Below are positions 1 through 6,893 of a stretch of 64,000 nucleotides of DNA, one piece after another. This DNA comes from Planobispora rosea (GTDB lineage Bacteria; Actinomycetota; Actinomycetes; Streptosporangiales; Streptosporangiaceae): NCBI RefSeq assembly GCF_014648175.1, contig NZ_BMQP01000029.1, positions 1-64,000 of the forward strand. The letters run 5' to 3'. Positions within the stretch are counted from its first letter, which is position 1, and the number at the start of each line of letters is the position of its first letter. A model generated the notes under the pieces. It was not told where the DNA came from. It did no database searches and saw nothing but the letters and a program-made list of their open reading frames with translations. Both the position numbers and the translations under genes were made by a program.

Positions 1-68
1 TCGGGGGTGGGTCACGATTCCGCCGGAATCACAGGGTCAGTCTTCAGCCGGAACCGACATCGGGGTCG

Positions 69-278
69 GTGAATCGCAGAGTGACGCCCATGGGCAAGAG
101 ACGTTATGTCGCCAAAGGTGTCCCCGGCGGTTATCGGATCTGGGACAACAGAGCGCGCCGCTGGTGGGGCGAGCTCTACGAGCTATGCCCTGACGATTTG
201 CTCTCCGAGCTGAACGGAGGGCGCGACCATGACAGGATCACCACCCTCCTTAAGCGTTACAGGGCGATGAAGCGGTAA
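69..278 (+). CDS. Small hypothetical protein
   Basis: Encodes 69 aa from a GTG at 69, or 62 aa from the ATG at 90, which removes a short Arg-rich leader and may be the better start. The product is basic and rich in Trp, Tyr and Arg (motifs VPGGYRIWD, RRWWGELYELCP) with no signal peptide or membrane segment. I do not recognise a named family. The regular codon bias and the coherent composition argue for a real gene. It is convergent with the next gene at 312. Function unknown. Confidence 0.55.
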   Translation: MNRRVTPMGKRRYVAKGVPGGYRIWDNRARRWWGELYELCPDDLLSELNGGRDHDRITTLLKRYRAMKR

Positions 279-311
279 TCGGCATTTGCCGCCGGCCGGT
301 TCGCGGACCGG

Positions 312-773
312 TCAGCTCCAGAACTGCACCTTGTACAGCTCCATCCGGGCGATCGCATAGGGGAAGTCGGGGTCCTGCTCGGTCTGGAGAATCTTGGTGC
401 TCACCCGCGCGGACCAGTTCCTGTCGCTCTGTCCCAGGTCGAACTCCACTTGGGGCGGATGGCCGGGCACCCAGTCCCCGACCCCGACCAGCCTGGACTT
501 CAACAGGAGGCGTCCGGCCCACAGCTCTTCCCAGGGATCCGCCGGCGGTGCTCCGTCCCACAGCTCGATCCGCATGTGCACGGCGTGCATGGCCCCGGCG
601 TACGCCGCCTGGATGATGAGCCCGTCGTCGCCCGCGGCGACCCGGTCGTCCGGCGGCTCGATGGCCCCCTCCGCCGCCGCTCCCGCCAACCGGCCGTCGA
701 TGAGCTCGGTCACGATGAAGAGTCCGTACTCGGATCTCACCTCGTCTGTGACCGCGCGGAGGGGGCTGCTCAT
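312..773 (-). CDS. Conserved hypothetical cytoplasmic protein
   Basis: Encodes 153 aa from an ATG preceded by GAAAGG. The composition is acidic and globular, with no membrane segment or signal peptide. The central part (IELWDGAPPADPWEELW) alternates hydrophobic and charged residues like a beta-rich fold, and the C-terminus is aromatic. I cannot assign a family or reaction. The gene lies downstream (minus direction) of a degraded acetyltransferase fragment and is convergent with the small gene at 69-278. The coding call rests on strong third-position GC bias, a good start site and protein-like composition. Confidence 0.7.
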   Translation of the reverse strand: MSSPLRAVTDEVRSEYGLFIVTELIDGRLAGAAAEGAIEPPDDRVAAGDDGLIIQAAYAGAMHAVHMRIELWDGAPPADPWEELWAGRLLLKSRLVGVGDWVPGHPPQVEFDLGQSDRNWSARVSTKILQTEQDPDFPYAIARMELYKVQFWS

Positions 774-889
774 GGCTGCTGCCTTTCTCAGGAGTGTCCT
801 CGTCTGGAGTGCTCGCTCGGTTACGTGTTCGGGTTCGACGGGACAGCCGGCGAGGCCGATGTGCTCCGGTGCGACCGCGGTCCCCGCCG

Positions 890-1120
890 TTACGAGGGGT
901 CCGCCGGGTTGGGCACTCCGACGATCTGGCTGGCGTTCCGGTCGATATCGAGGAAGGCCATGACGAAGCCTACGGGACGATCGCCGTCGAGGCTGAGGCG
1001 CTGCCGGGCCGCTCTCGGGTGGATGCAGACCTCGGTCAGTGATTTCACCACCGGTGAGGCGAAACGCTCCTGATCAGGGCGGACTTGTGTGGCGACGGCT
1101 TCGGCACGATGGAGCGACGG
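890..1120 (-). pseudogene. Remnant of a GNAT N-acetyltransferase (N-terminal part only)
   Basis: Reading the minus strand in the frame that stops at 890-892 gives a stretch that resembles the first half of spermidine-type GNAT enzymes: VRPDQERFASPV, then SLTEVCIHPRA, then GDRPVGFVMAFLDIDR. In intact relatives the acetyl-CoA binding block (R/Q-x-x-G-x-G/A) follows. Here the frame ends after about 20 unrelated residues, so the catalytic half is missing. No convincing start codon is visible upstream. I infer a gene lost by truncation. The family call comes from motif memory, not a search. Confidence 0.55.
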
Positions 1121-1246
1121 AACCCCCGCACCTGTCGCTCCATCGGTGAGTACGCAGGCGGCGGCGACCCGGGTGTTGTGCCTGCGCCCGCTCGGTGGTG
1201 ATCGCGCCGGCCGGAGTCGAGGGTCCTGAACCGGCGCCTATCCGTG

Positions 1247-1456
1247 TCAGGCGGTGGGGAAGGGGCCCTGGTACTCGGTGTAGTCGGAGACGCCGTCGCC
1301 GTTGAGGTCGACGCGGATCTCGTCGGTGTAGCCGTCGCCGTCGGTGTCGTAGCGCTCCTCGTCGGCCACGTAGTCGCCGTCGGTGTCGATGAGCTGCACG
1401 TCGGTGCCGCCGTCGTTGTCGGTGTCGTAGTAGTCGGTGGTGACGAACTCGCTCAT
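1247..1456 (-). CDS. Small acidic protein with four DxDxDG-like calcium-binding repeats
   Basis: Encodes 69 aa from an ATG at 1456, with AAAGG about 10 nt upstream. Almost the whole protein consists of Asp-rich loops: DTDNDGGTD, DTDGDYVADE, DTDGDGYTDE and DLNGDGVSDYTEY. These match the 12-residue calcium loops of EF-hand, dockerin and thrombospondin type 3 repeats. No signal peptide is visible, so it probably acts in the cytoplasm, unless it is exported by another route. Such mini-proteins are frequent in Streptosporangiaceae-like genomes but have no established role; calcium buffering or sensing is an inference. A longer frame to 1552 exists, but the ribosome binding site favours 1456. Confidence 0.75.
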   Translation of the reverse strand: MSEFVTTDYYDTDNDGGTDVQLIDTDGDYVADEERYDTDGDGYTDEIRVDLNGDGVSDYTEYQGPFPTA

Positions 1457-1585
1457 CGGGGTGGTGCCTTTCTTATCGTCTGTTGTCGTCGTCTGTGACG
1501 GTGTCGTCAGATAAGAGAGGCGATCGGGGCGGATGGTTACACCGACCTCCAAGATTTTTCGGACTGCGCGACCGCGTCGGGGAAG

Positions 1586-1987
1586 TCATTCCCGGAGGGC
1601 CGCCGGGTTGCGCAGTCCCATCCCCAGCAGAGGGGACATTCCCAACCGCTCGTAGTACGCCCGGAGAGGAGGGTCGCACACCAGGTCAACGGAGTAGAGC
1701 CCCTCGGCCTCCCTGAGGATCCGCCGTACCAGCTCGCCGCCGATCCCCTGGCCCTGGTACGCGGGGAGGACTTCGAGCCACGGGATGAACGCGGTCAGCA
1801 CACCGTCACTGATCATGTTGATGAAGCCGACGACACGCCCTGTCTCGTCCATCGCGACGATCGCGCGATGGCTGCTCCGCAGCACGGCCAGGTGCTGCTC
1901 CGCCGACGGCGGAGCCGGCCAGCCGACGAAGAATCCCTGCAACCGGTCGGCCTCGATCGTGCTCATGTCGCTGGTGTAGTGGATCAG
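1586..1987 (-). CDS. GNAT family N-acetyltransferase, apparent CTG start
   Basis: Single-domain GNAT of about 133 aa. The acetyl-CoA pyrophosphate loop is visible as PAYQGQGIGGELVRRIL, preceded by the strand GFINMIS and followed by the usual Y-x-R-L-G-M near the C-terminus (YYERLGM). The first ATG, at 1966, would begin inside the conserved N-terminal stretch. Upstream, in frame, the residues IHYTSD continue the family N-terminus, and a GGAGG at 1996-2000 sits 8 nt before a CTG at 1985-1987. No ATG or GTG exists at that place. Either CTG is used or a normal start codon has mutated. Substrate unknown. Confidence 0.75.
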   Translation of the reverse strand: MIHYTSDMSTIEADRLQGFFVGWPAPPSAEQHLAVLRSSHRAIVAMDETGRVVGFINMISDGVLTAFIPWLEVLPAYQGQGIGGELVRRILREAEGLYSVDLVCDPPLRAYYERLGMSPLLGMGLRNPAALRE

Positions 1988-2216
1988 GGCTCTGCCCTCC
2001 GCGTTGTCGTGGGGCGGGTGGGCGACGTTCCCCAGCCGGCCCGCCGCCAGCCCATGATCACATGCCTGACGGCCGGATGGCAGGGGTGTGACGGGCGTCC
2101 GAGGCTCTCGTTCCCGGGACCGTACGGCGGACGAGGGGTGTCCAGTGCTTCACAAGCGGGTTCCATGTGATCTCCCTTTCACTGGTGCCGGTGATCAGAG
2201 CCGAAGGGGAGAGACG

Positions 2217-2657
2217 ATGCGCAGGGTCCTTCAGGGAATCGTTCCGGCTGTCGTGCTCGTGCTGGCGTCGCCAACCGCGGCGACTGCGACGACCGCGGGT
2301 GACGGCTACTACGGGCCGCTCAGGTCCGCCTCGGGTCACTCCGGGTACGCCCACGCTCCGATGTGGGGTACGGGCGGTGAACTCGGCAAGGACCTCGTCC
2401 TGTACGGCAGGATCTACGACCGTGACCGCCACCCCGGCCACTGCGGCTGGATCCAGGCCACGTACCGCTATCAGAAGGGCGGCTCCCGTGTGTTCCCCGC
2501 GCGATGGGTCTGCGGGTCCGGCCACAGGCGTTTCCGCTTCGCGGCCGGCGGCACGCTCAGGGAGGCCAAGGTGAGGATCTGCGTCTACCAGCCGGCCCGG
2601 CGCAAGCTCTCGAACTGTGTGACGGAGAGCATCTTCCTCCACGGGGTGAAACCCTGA
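2217..2657 (+). CDS. Secreted hypothetical protein
   Basis: Encodes 146 aa from an ATG with AGGGGAGAG just upstream. Residues 1-25 form a Sec-type signal peptide: MRRV, a hydrophobic core (IVPAVVLVLA) and an Ala-rich cleavage region (TAATATTA). The mature part of about 120 aa holds four cysteines that could form two disulfides, and many aromatic and basic residues (YGRIYDRDRHPGHCGW, ARWVCGSGHRRFRF). No catalytic motif is recognised. The gene is monocistronic, divergent from the GNAT gene. Function unknown. Confidence 0.75.
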   Translation: MRRVLQGIVPAVVLVLASPTAATATTAGDGYYGPLRSASGHSGYAHAPMWGTGGELGKDLVLYGRIYDRDRHPGHCGWIQATYRYQKGGSRVFPARWVCGSGHRRFRFAAGGTLREAKVRICVYQPARRKLSNCVTESIFLHGVKP

Positions 2658-2798
2658 GCCCGGTGCCGGGACGGTGAGGCTGCCGGGGCTTCCCTCCCCA
2701 TCGTTTCCGCAGGTCATTCCTTCCAGGGAATTGCCGGTGCCCGGTGCTGCTCCGCAGGATGCGGGAGAATACCGGGACACACCAGCCGAGGAGAAGCA

Positions 2799-2993
2799 GT
2801 GACCGATATCCACACCGGTATCCACGCCCAGGACCTGGCCGGTCGTTACGTCGCCCTCTGGAACGAGCCGGACGCCGAACTCCGCCGCAAGGCCATCGAG
2901 GACCTGTGGGCCGAGGGCGGTTCTCACGTCCTCCACCCGCCCCAGGAGATCCGGGAGACCGCCGCGAGGCTGGGCTTCGACTCCCCCACCCTA
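2799..2993 (+). pseudogene. 5' half of an NTF2/SnoaL-like gene, truncated
   Basis: Starts at a GTG with GAGGAG upstream. The first 65 residues (DLAGRYVALWNEPDAELRRK, then LWAEGGSHVLHPPQEI, then AARLGFDSPTL) match the N-terminus of actinomycete nuclear-transport-factor-2-like proteins, which are usually about 140 aa. Similarity stops at about 2993, exactly where a convergent regulator gene also loses its reading. The frame then continues for only 14 unrelated codons. The 3' half, including the beta-sheet that forms the binding cavity, is gone. Confidence 0.7.
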
Positions 2994-3660
2994 GCTCCGC
3001 CACGGTCACGTCGAGCGCGGTCGCGAACGTCGTGATCGTGGTCGTCAGCCGCAGCTCGCCGCGTGCCGAGCGCAGCCGCATGGGTGCGGCGAAACCGACG
3101 TGGTCGGGCCCCGGCTCGACGTGCGGCACGTAGCCGGACAGCTCGTCGTGGAGGTCGTCACGCGGAATGCGGTCGAGGATGTGCTGCGCCCACTGCGCCA
3201 GGTTGACGATCCTCGGGGCCAGACCCTCCGGATGGAGCGACAGGCGGAGCACGTTGACCGGGGGACGCAGCAGGTGACCTGCCACGTCCTCGGTGAACAG
3301 GCCGAAGGCGTGGTTGGCGAGGACGAGCTCGTGCCGCGTGTCCACGACGATCGCGGGGTACGGCAGGTGCCCGGCCAGGATGTGCCCCAGCGCGGTGCGC
3401 ACGTGTTCCAGGGCCGGGTCGTCGAGCGGAGTCTGCGGGTAGACGGGGGCGTAGCCGGCCGCGAGCAGGAGCTCGTTGCGTTCCCTGAGCGGCAGCTCCA
3501 TCGACTCGCCCAGCCGTACCACCATGCCGCGGCCGGGCCGGGAACGGCCGTTCTCCATGAAGCTGAGGTGGCGCTGCGTGGTACCCGCGCGCAGAGCGAG
3601 ATCGAGCTGGCTGAGGTGGTGGCGGCGCCGTGCCGAGCGCAGGGCTTGGGGGAAGTCCAC
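2994..3660 (-). pseudogene. XRE-family regulator with MmyB-like ligand domain, 3' truncated
   Basis: The N-terminus is a lambda-repressor-like HTH (LRSARRRHHLSQLDLALRAG, then TTQRHLSFMENGRSRPGR). It is followed by the PAS-like MmyB domain (YPAIVVDTRHELVLANHAF). The family normally ends about 25 residues after the DVTVAEL motif. Here that motif is the last recognisable element, at about 2994. Beyond it the frame runs on to 2557, antisense to the NTF2-like gene, adding about 145 residues of non-homologous low-complexity sequence. The start is probably the GTG at 3660, although the frame is open to 3747. The deletion may or may not abolish DNA binding. Confidence 0.65.
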
Positions 3661-3743
3661 GCCCTCAGTCTGCCGGGGTCCCCGCTCCGCCGTGCCGACG
3701 ATTCGATCTCCCCGGCGGACCGCCTCCGCGCCGGAGCCCTGAA

Positions 3744-4236
3744 TCACGGCTCGCCCGGCTCCGCGGTCCGCGGGACGCTCCCGTGTCTCTCCGCGAGAGT
3801 GCCGGTGATCCGTTCCAGCAGGGGGGTGAACGCGGGGTCCGCGGTGAACGGGAGATCGCCGGACGAGGAATCACCGGACAGGGGATCCCCGAACGGCGGG
3901 TCGGACGGGGGATCGCCCACGTAGTGCTCGGACAGCCGGCCGGAGGCGGAGAGGCCGGTGATCACGGCGGCCTTGGCCCGGGAACGGTCCGTCCCATCCG
4001 GCAGGCGGAAGGCGAGGACGTCCAGCGCGTCGGTGGCGATCGCCGGGTAGCGGGCCCTCAGCCGGCCGATCGCGGGGTCGGGGTCGTGCAGGTGGAGCCC
4101 AGGTCCTGACCTCGGGGGGAAGGCCCGTCGTCCCCGCGTAGACCACCTCGGAACCGAGAAGCCAGAGATAGATCCACGAGCCGGAACCGGTCAGCTCCCC
4201 GGCCCGGACGCGCAACTCCACGAGATCACGTCGCAT
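3744..4236 (-). pseudogene. Frameshifted hypothetical gene (GIY-YIG-like N-terminus)
   Basis: The ATG at 4236 opens a frame reading GSWIYLWLLGSEVVYAGTTG, which looks like the start of a GIY-YIG-type domain. Around 4098-4101 (a GGG run) the protein-like signal moves to another frame, which continues LHLHDPDPAIGRLRARYPAI and then a Pro/Asp-rich stretch (GDPPSDPPFGDP) to the stop at 3744. Removing one G would join the two parts into about 163 aa. This is either a true pseudogene or a sequencing error. Neighbouring genes on this side are also damaged. The family assignment is tentative. Confidence 0.6.
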
Positions 4237-4313
4237 GGGGAAATGATGCTCGGCCCTTGCGGTTCCCGGAAGGCATCCGTAAGGATCATCCCCGTTGTCA
4301 CGCGGAGAGCGGG

Positions 4314-4327
4314 GTTTCACGTGAAAC
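4314..4327. promoter_or_regulatory. parS: parS-like ParB binding site
   Basis: The 14-bp palindrome GTTTCACGTGAAAC is exact. It equals the consensus ParB site described for Streptomyces and other actinobacteria, where copies cluster around oriC. It overlaps the GTG start codon (4321) of the muramidase gene, so ParB occupancy could also affect that gene. Its presence is seen directly; ParB binding and origin proximity are inferred. Confidence 0.8.
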
Positions 4328-5361
4328 GTTTCCCGATGGCGGTCGCCGTCGTCGTAGCGGGGGCGCTCCTCCCAGGGGCCGCCCAGGCGGACACCGGGAT
4401 GGTCCGGGCACCGGGCGTCACCGGAGTGGACGTCAGCAACTGGACCGGGGAGATCGACTGGCCGAGCGTCACGGAGAGCGGGGCCTCGTTCGCGTTCGTG
4501 TACGCCTCCGAAGGCCTCGACTACCTCAACCCTCGCTTCGAGAGCCAGTACGGCGGAGCCGCCGAGGCCGGACTGATCCGGGGGGCCTACCACTTCGCCC
4601 AGCCGCACGAGTCCGGCGGTGCCGAGCAGGCCGACTACTTCGTGGACAACGGCGGCGGCTGGACCCCTGACGGCAAGACCCTGCCGGGTGTGCTGGACGT
4701 CGAGGACAACCCCTACAAGAACCGCAACGGCCTCAACAACTGCTACGGCCTCGACAAGCAGCAGATGGTCGCCTGGGTGAGCGACTTCACCCGGCGCTAC
4801 CGGCAGCGGACCGGCCGGGATGCGATCATCTACACCACCACCAGCTGGTGGCGGACCTGCACCGGCGACTCCCCCGCCTTCGGCCGCAACCCGCTCTGGC
4901 TGGCCCGGTGGGGCACCGAGCCCGGCGAGCTCCCGGCGAGCTGGACCCGTCATACCTTCTGGCAGTCGGCCGACAAGGGGCAGGGCGTCCCCGGTGGGCA
5001 GAACTCCTTCAACGGTACGGTCGCGCAGCTCAAGCGGCTCGCCAAGCCGCCGTCGGGGATCAAGGCGGAGGGCCGGGTCGTCCGGAACACCTACAGCGTG
5101 ACGGTGGCCAACACCGGCACCGAGCCGATCACCGCACTCAAGGTCGCCGGGCGCACGTTCGGCGGACAGAAGATCGTCAAGGCCGGGAAGGGCTGCCGGT
5201 TCAGCGGTACGGCGGTGCGGTGCACGATCGCCAAGCTGGCCCCGAAGGCCACGGTCCGGCTCGTCTTCACGGTCAGGCCCGCCAGGTCGGGCACCTCCGC
5301 GCGGGGGCTGAAGCTCACGGTCGGAACGGTGAACCTGACCCTGACCGCCGGGAGGCGATAA
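4321..5361 (+). CDS. Secreted GH25 lysozyme (1,4-beta-N-acetylmuramidase)
   Basis: Encodes 346 aa from a GTG inside the parS palindrome; an ATG at 4336 is an alternative. Residues 1-25 are a signal peptide (VAVVVAGALLPGAAQA). The GH25 domain spans about residues 35-240: GVDVSNWTGEIDW carries the first catalytic-site Asp, LDVEDNP carries the DxE pair, and YHFAQP, IIYTTTSWW and LWLARWG are family strands. The last 100 residues form a beta-sandwich like DUF11 or CARDB domains (TVANTGTEPITALKV). It cleaves the MurNAc-GlcNAc bond of peptidoglycan outside the cell, for wall turnover or competitor lysis. It appears to be monocistronic. Confidence 0.88.
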   Translation: MKRFPMAVAVVVAGALLPGAAQADTGMVRAPGVTGVDVSNWTGEIDWPSVTESGASFAFVYASEGLDYLNPRFESQYGGAAEAGLIRGAYHFAQPHESGGAEQADYFVDNGGGWTPDGKTLPGVLDVEDNPYKNRNGLNNCYGLDKQQMVAWVSDFTRRYRQRTGRDAIIYTTTSWWRTCTGDSPAFGRNPLWLARWGTEPGELPASWTRHTFWQSADKGQGVPGGQNSFNGTVAQLKRLAKPPSGIKAEGRVVRNTYSVTVANTGTEPITALKVAGRTFGGQKIVKAGKGCRFSGTAVRCTIAKLAPKATVRLVFTVRPARSGTSARGLKLTVGTVNLTLTAGRR

Positions 5362-5456
5362 CCCGTCCGGGAGGATGTCCCGCCGGGGCAGTCGTCCTGA
5401 CCGGTGGCCGTACCGGGTGATCGGCGTCTCCTCGCGGGATCTGACATGCTCCTCCC

Positions 5457-6230
5457 ATGGAGGAGCGGTGGCAGGAGATCGGTGACCGGGTCTACGTCCG
5501 GCGCCACGAGTCGTTCGACCTGAACGTCGGGCTGGTCGTCGGGGACGAGGGCTGCCTGGTCGTGGACACGCGCATGTCCCACCGCCAGGCGCGCGAACTG
5601 GTCACGGCGATCCGCACGGTCACCGCCCTGCCCTGGACGGTGGTCAACACCCACGCGCACTTCGACCACTTCTTCGGCAACGCGGTCTTCCTGCCCGCCG
5701 ACATCTGGGGTCACGTCAGGTGCGCCGAGACGGCCGAGGCCACCGGCGAGGCGCAGCGGCGCAAGTGGCTCCACGAAGGCCCGGAGGAGCTCGCCGAGGT
5801 GGAGATCACGCCGCCGGGCCGTACCTTCACCGACACCGCCACCCTCGACCTCGGCGGGTGCCCGGTTCACCTGCGCTATCTGGGCCGCGGTCACACCGAC
5901 AACGACATCGTGGTCGAGATCCCCGGCTCGGGGGTGATCTTCGCGGGGGACCTGGTCGAGGAGGGAGCGCCCCCGCAGTTCGGGGACGGCTTCCCGGCGG
6001 AGTGGCCGGATACGCTCGCCCGCCTGCTCGACCTGCCGGGTGAGGCGGTCGTGCCCGGCCACGGCGCCGTCGTGGACCGCGATTTCGTCCGGCGCCAGCA
6101 CGCCGACCACGTCACCGCCGTCGAGGTCCTCACCACCGGTGGCGACCCCGCCCGCGTGCCGTTCCCCGAGGAGACGGTGGCGGAGATCGTCGCACGCCTC
6201 GGTGACCTCCGTACGGCGGGCGGGGTGTAG
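5457..6230 (+). CDS. MBL-fold metallohydrolase
   Basis: Encodes 257 aa. The metal-binding motif HxHxDH is present as NTHAHFDHFFGN (residues 63-74). Further ligands are visible: GRGHTDNDIV (His), IFAGDLVEEG (Asp) and VPGHG (His), so a dinuclear zinc site should be complete. No signal peptide, hence cytoplasmic. The closest functional groups are glyoxalase II-like and quinone- or lactone-degrading hydrolases; the substrate cannot be told from sequence. The gene stands alone, with about 95 bp to the muramidase gene upstream. Confidence 0.85.
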   Translation: MEERWQEIGDRVYVRRHESFDLNVGLVVGDEGCLVVDTRMSHRQARELVTAIRTVTALPWTVVNTHAHFDHFFGNAVFLPADIWGHVRCAETAEATGEAQRRKWLHEGPEELAEVEITPPGRTFTDTATLDLGGCPVHLRYLGRGHTDNDIVVEIPGSGVIFAGDLVEEGAPPQFGDGFPAEWPDTLARLLDLPGEAVVPGHGAVVDRDFVRRQHADHVTAVEVLTTGGDPARVPFPEETVAEIVARLGDLRTAGGV

Positions 6231-6246
6231 CGGAGGCGGAGGGACG

Positions 6247-6304
6247 ACCGGTGCGAGACACCACCGGAGGCATGACCGGTAGGGGACACCGCCGGAGGAA
6301 TGAT
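6247..6304 (+). repeat. Imperfect 28-bp direct repeat
   Basis: Two near-identical copies run head to tail downstream of the MBL gene. Each begins GACCGGT and contains GACACC, then CGCCGGAGG or CACCGGAGG. They lie about 70-125 bp upstream of the sigma-factor start and could be a regulatory repeat or chance duplication. No transcription signal is evident. Confidence 0.5.
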
Positions 6305-6371
6305 CGGCGTGAGGCATAGCGGGGGCCGGTGCGGGGCGTCTTAGGGACGTAACCGCACAGTGGAGGTGACC

Positions 6372-6893
6372 GTGGACGCCGCAGAGGAGCGCCGGTTCCG
6401 CGACTTCGTGTCGGCGCGCTCACCGGCCCTGATGCGCCTGGCCTATCTGCTGACCGGCGGGGACCGGCACGCGGCCGAGGACCTGCTCCAGATCGCACTG
6501 GCCAGGACGGTGGCCCGGTGGCGGACGGTCGAGGAGCCGGAGGCCTACGTCCGGCAGGTGATGTACCGCCAGCAGGTCTCCTGGTGGCGGCGGCGCAGGG
6601 AGGCGACGTTCGCCGAACCGCCCGACCGGGCCGGGGCCGGCGGCGACGACGGCACCTCCGGAGTCGAGCTGCGGATCGTCATGCGCCGGGCGCTGGCCAG
6701 GCTGACGCCCCGGCAGCGGGCCGTGCTGGTCCTGCGCTACTACGAGGACCTGCCGGAGACGGAGGTGGCGGACATCCTCGGTTGCTCCGTCGGGACGGTC
6801 CGCAGTACGACGCACCGGTCCCTGGCGAAGCTGCGCTCGCTCGCGCCCGAGCTGCGGGAGCCGTACACGATCTTCGGGGAGGCGAAGGCATGA
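6372..6893 (+). CDS. ECF sigma factor, SigE-like subfamily
   Basis: Encodes 173 aa. The GTG at 6372 is preceded at 6 nt by GGAGGTG, so it is preferred over the GTG at 6360. Region 2 (residues about 12-75: ALMRLAYLLTGGDRHAAEDLLQ, abbreviated) and region 4 (about 105-160: LTPRQRAVLVLRYYEDL, EVADILGCSVGTVRSTTHRS) are intact. The lack of other domains fits SigE-type ECF factors of actinomycetes. The stop overlaps the start of the membrane protein downstream (ATGA), so the two are translationally coupled, as is usual for a sigma factor and its anti-sigma partner. Confidence 0.88.
   Translation: MDAAEERRFRDFVSARSPALMRLAYLLTGGDRHAAEDLLQIALARTVARWRTVEEPEAYVRQVMYRQQVSWWRRRREATFAEPPDRAGAGGDDGTSGVELRIVMRRALARLTPRQRAVLVLRYYEDLPETEVADILGCSVGTVRSTTHRSLAKLRSLAPELREPYTIFGEAKA

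Noticed and set aside
2557..2993. C-terminal 145 codons of the XRE frame as a natural domain
   Set aside because: The sequence is antisense to the NTF2-like remnant and the secreted-protein 3' end and has no protein-like pattern; it is read-through after the deletion.
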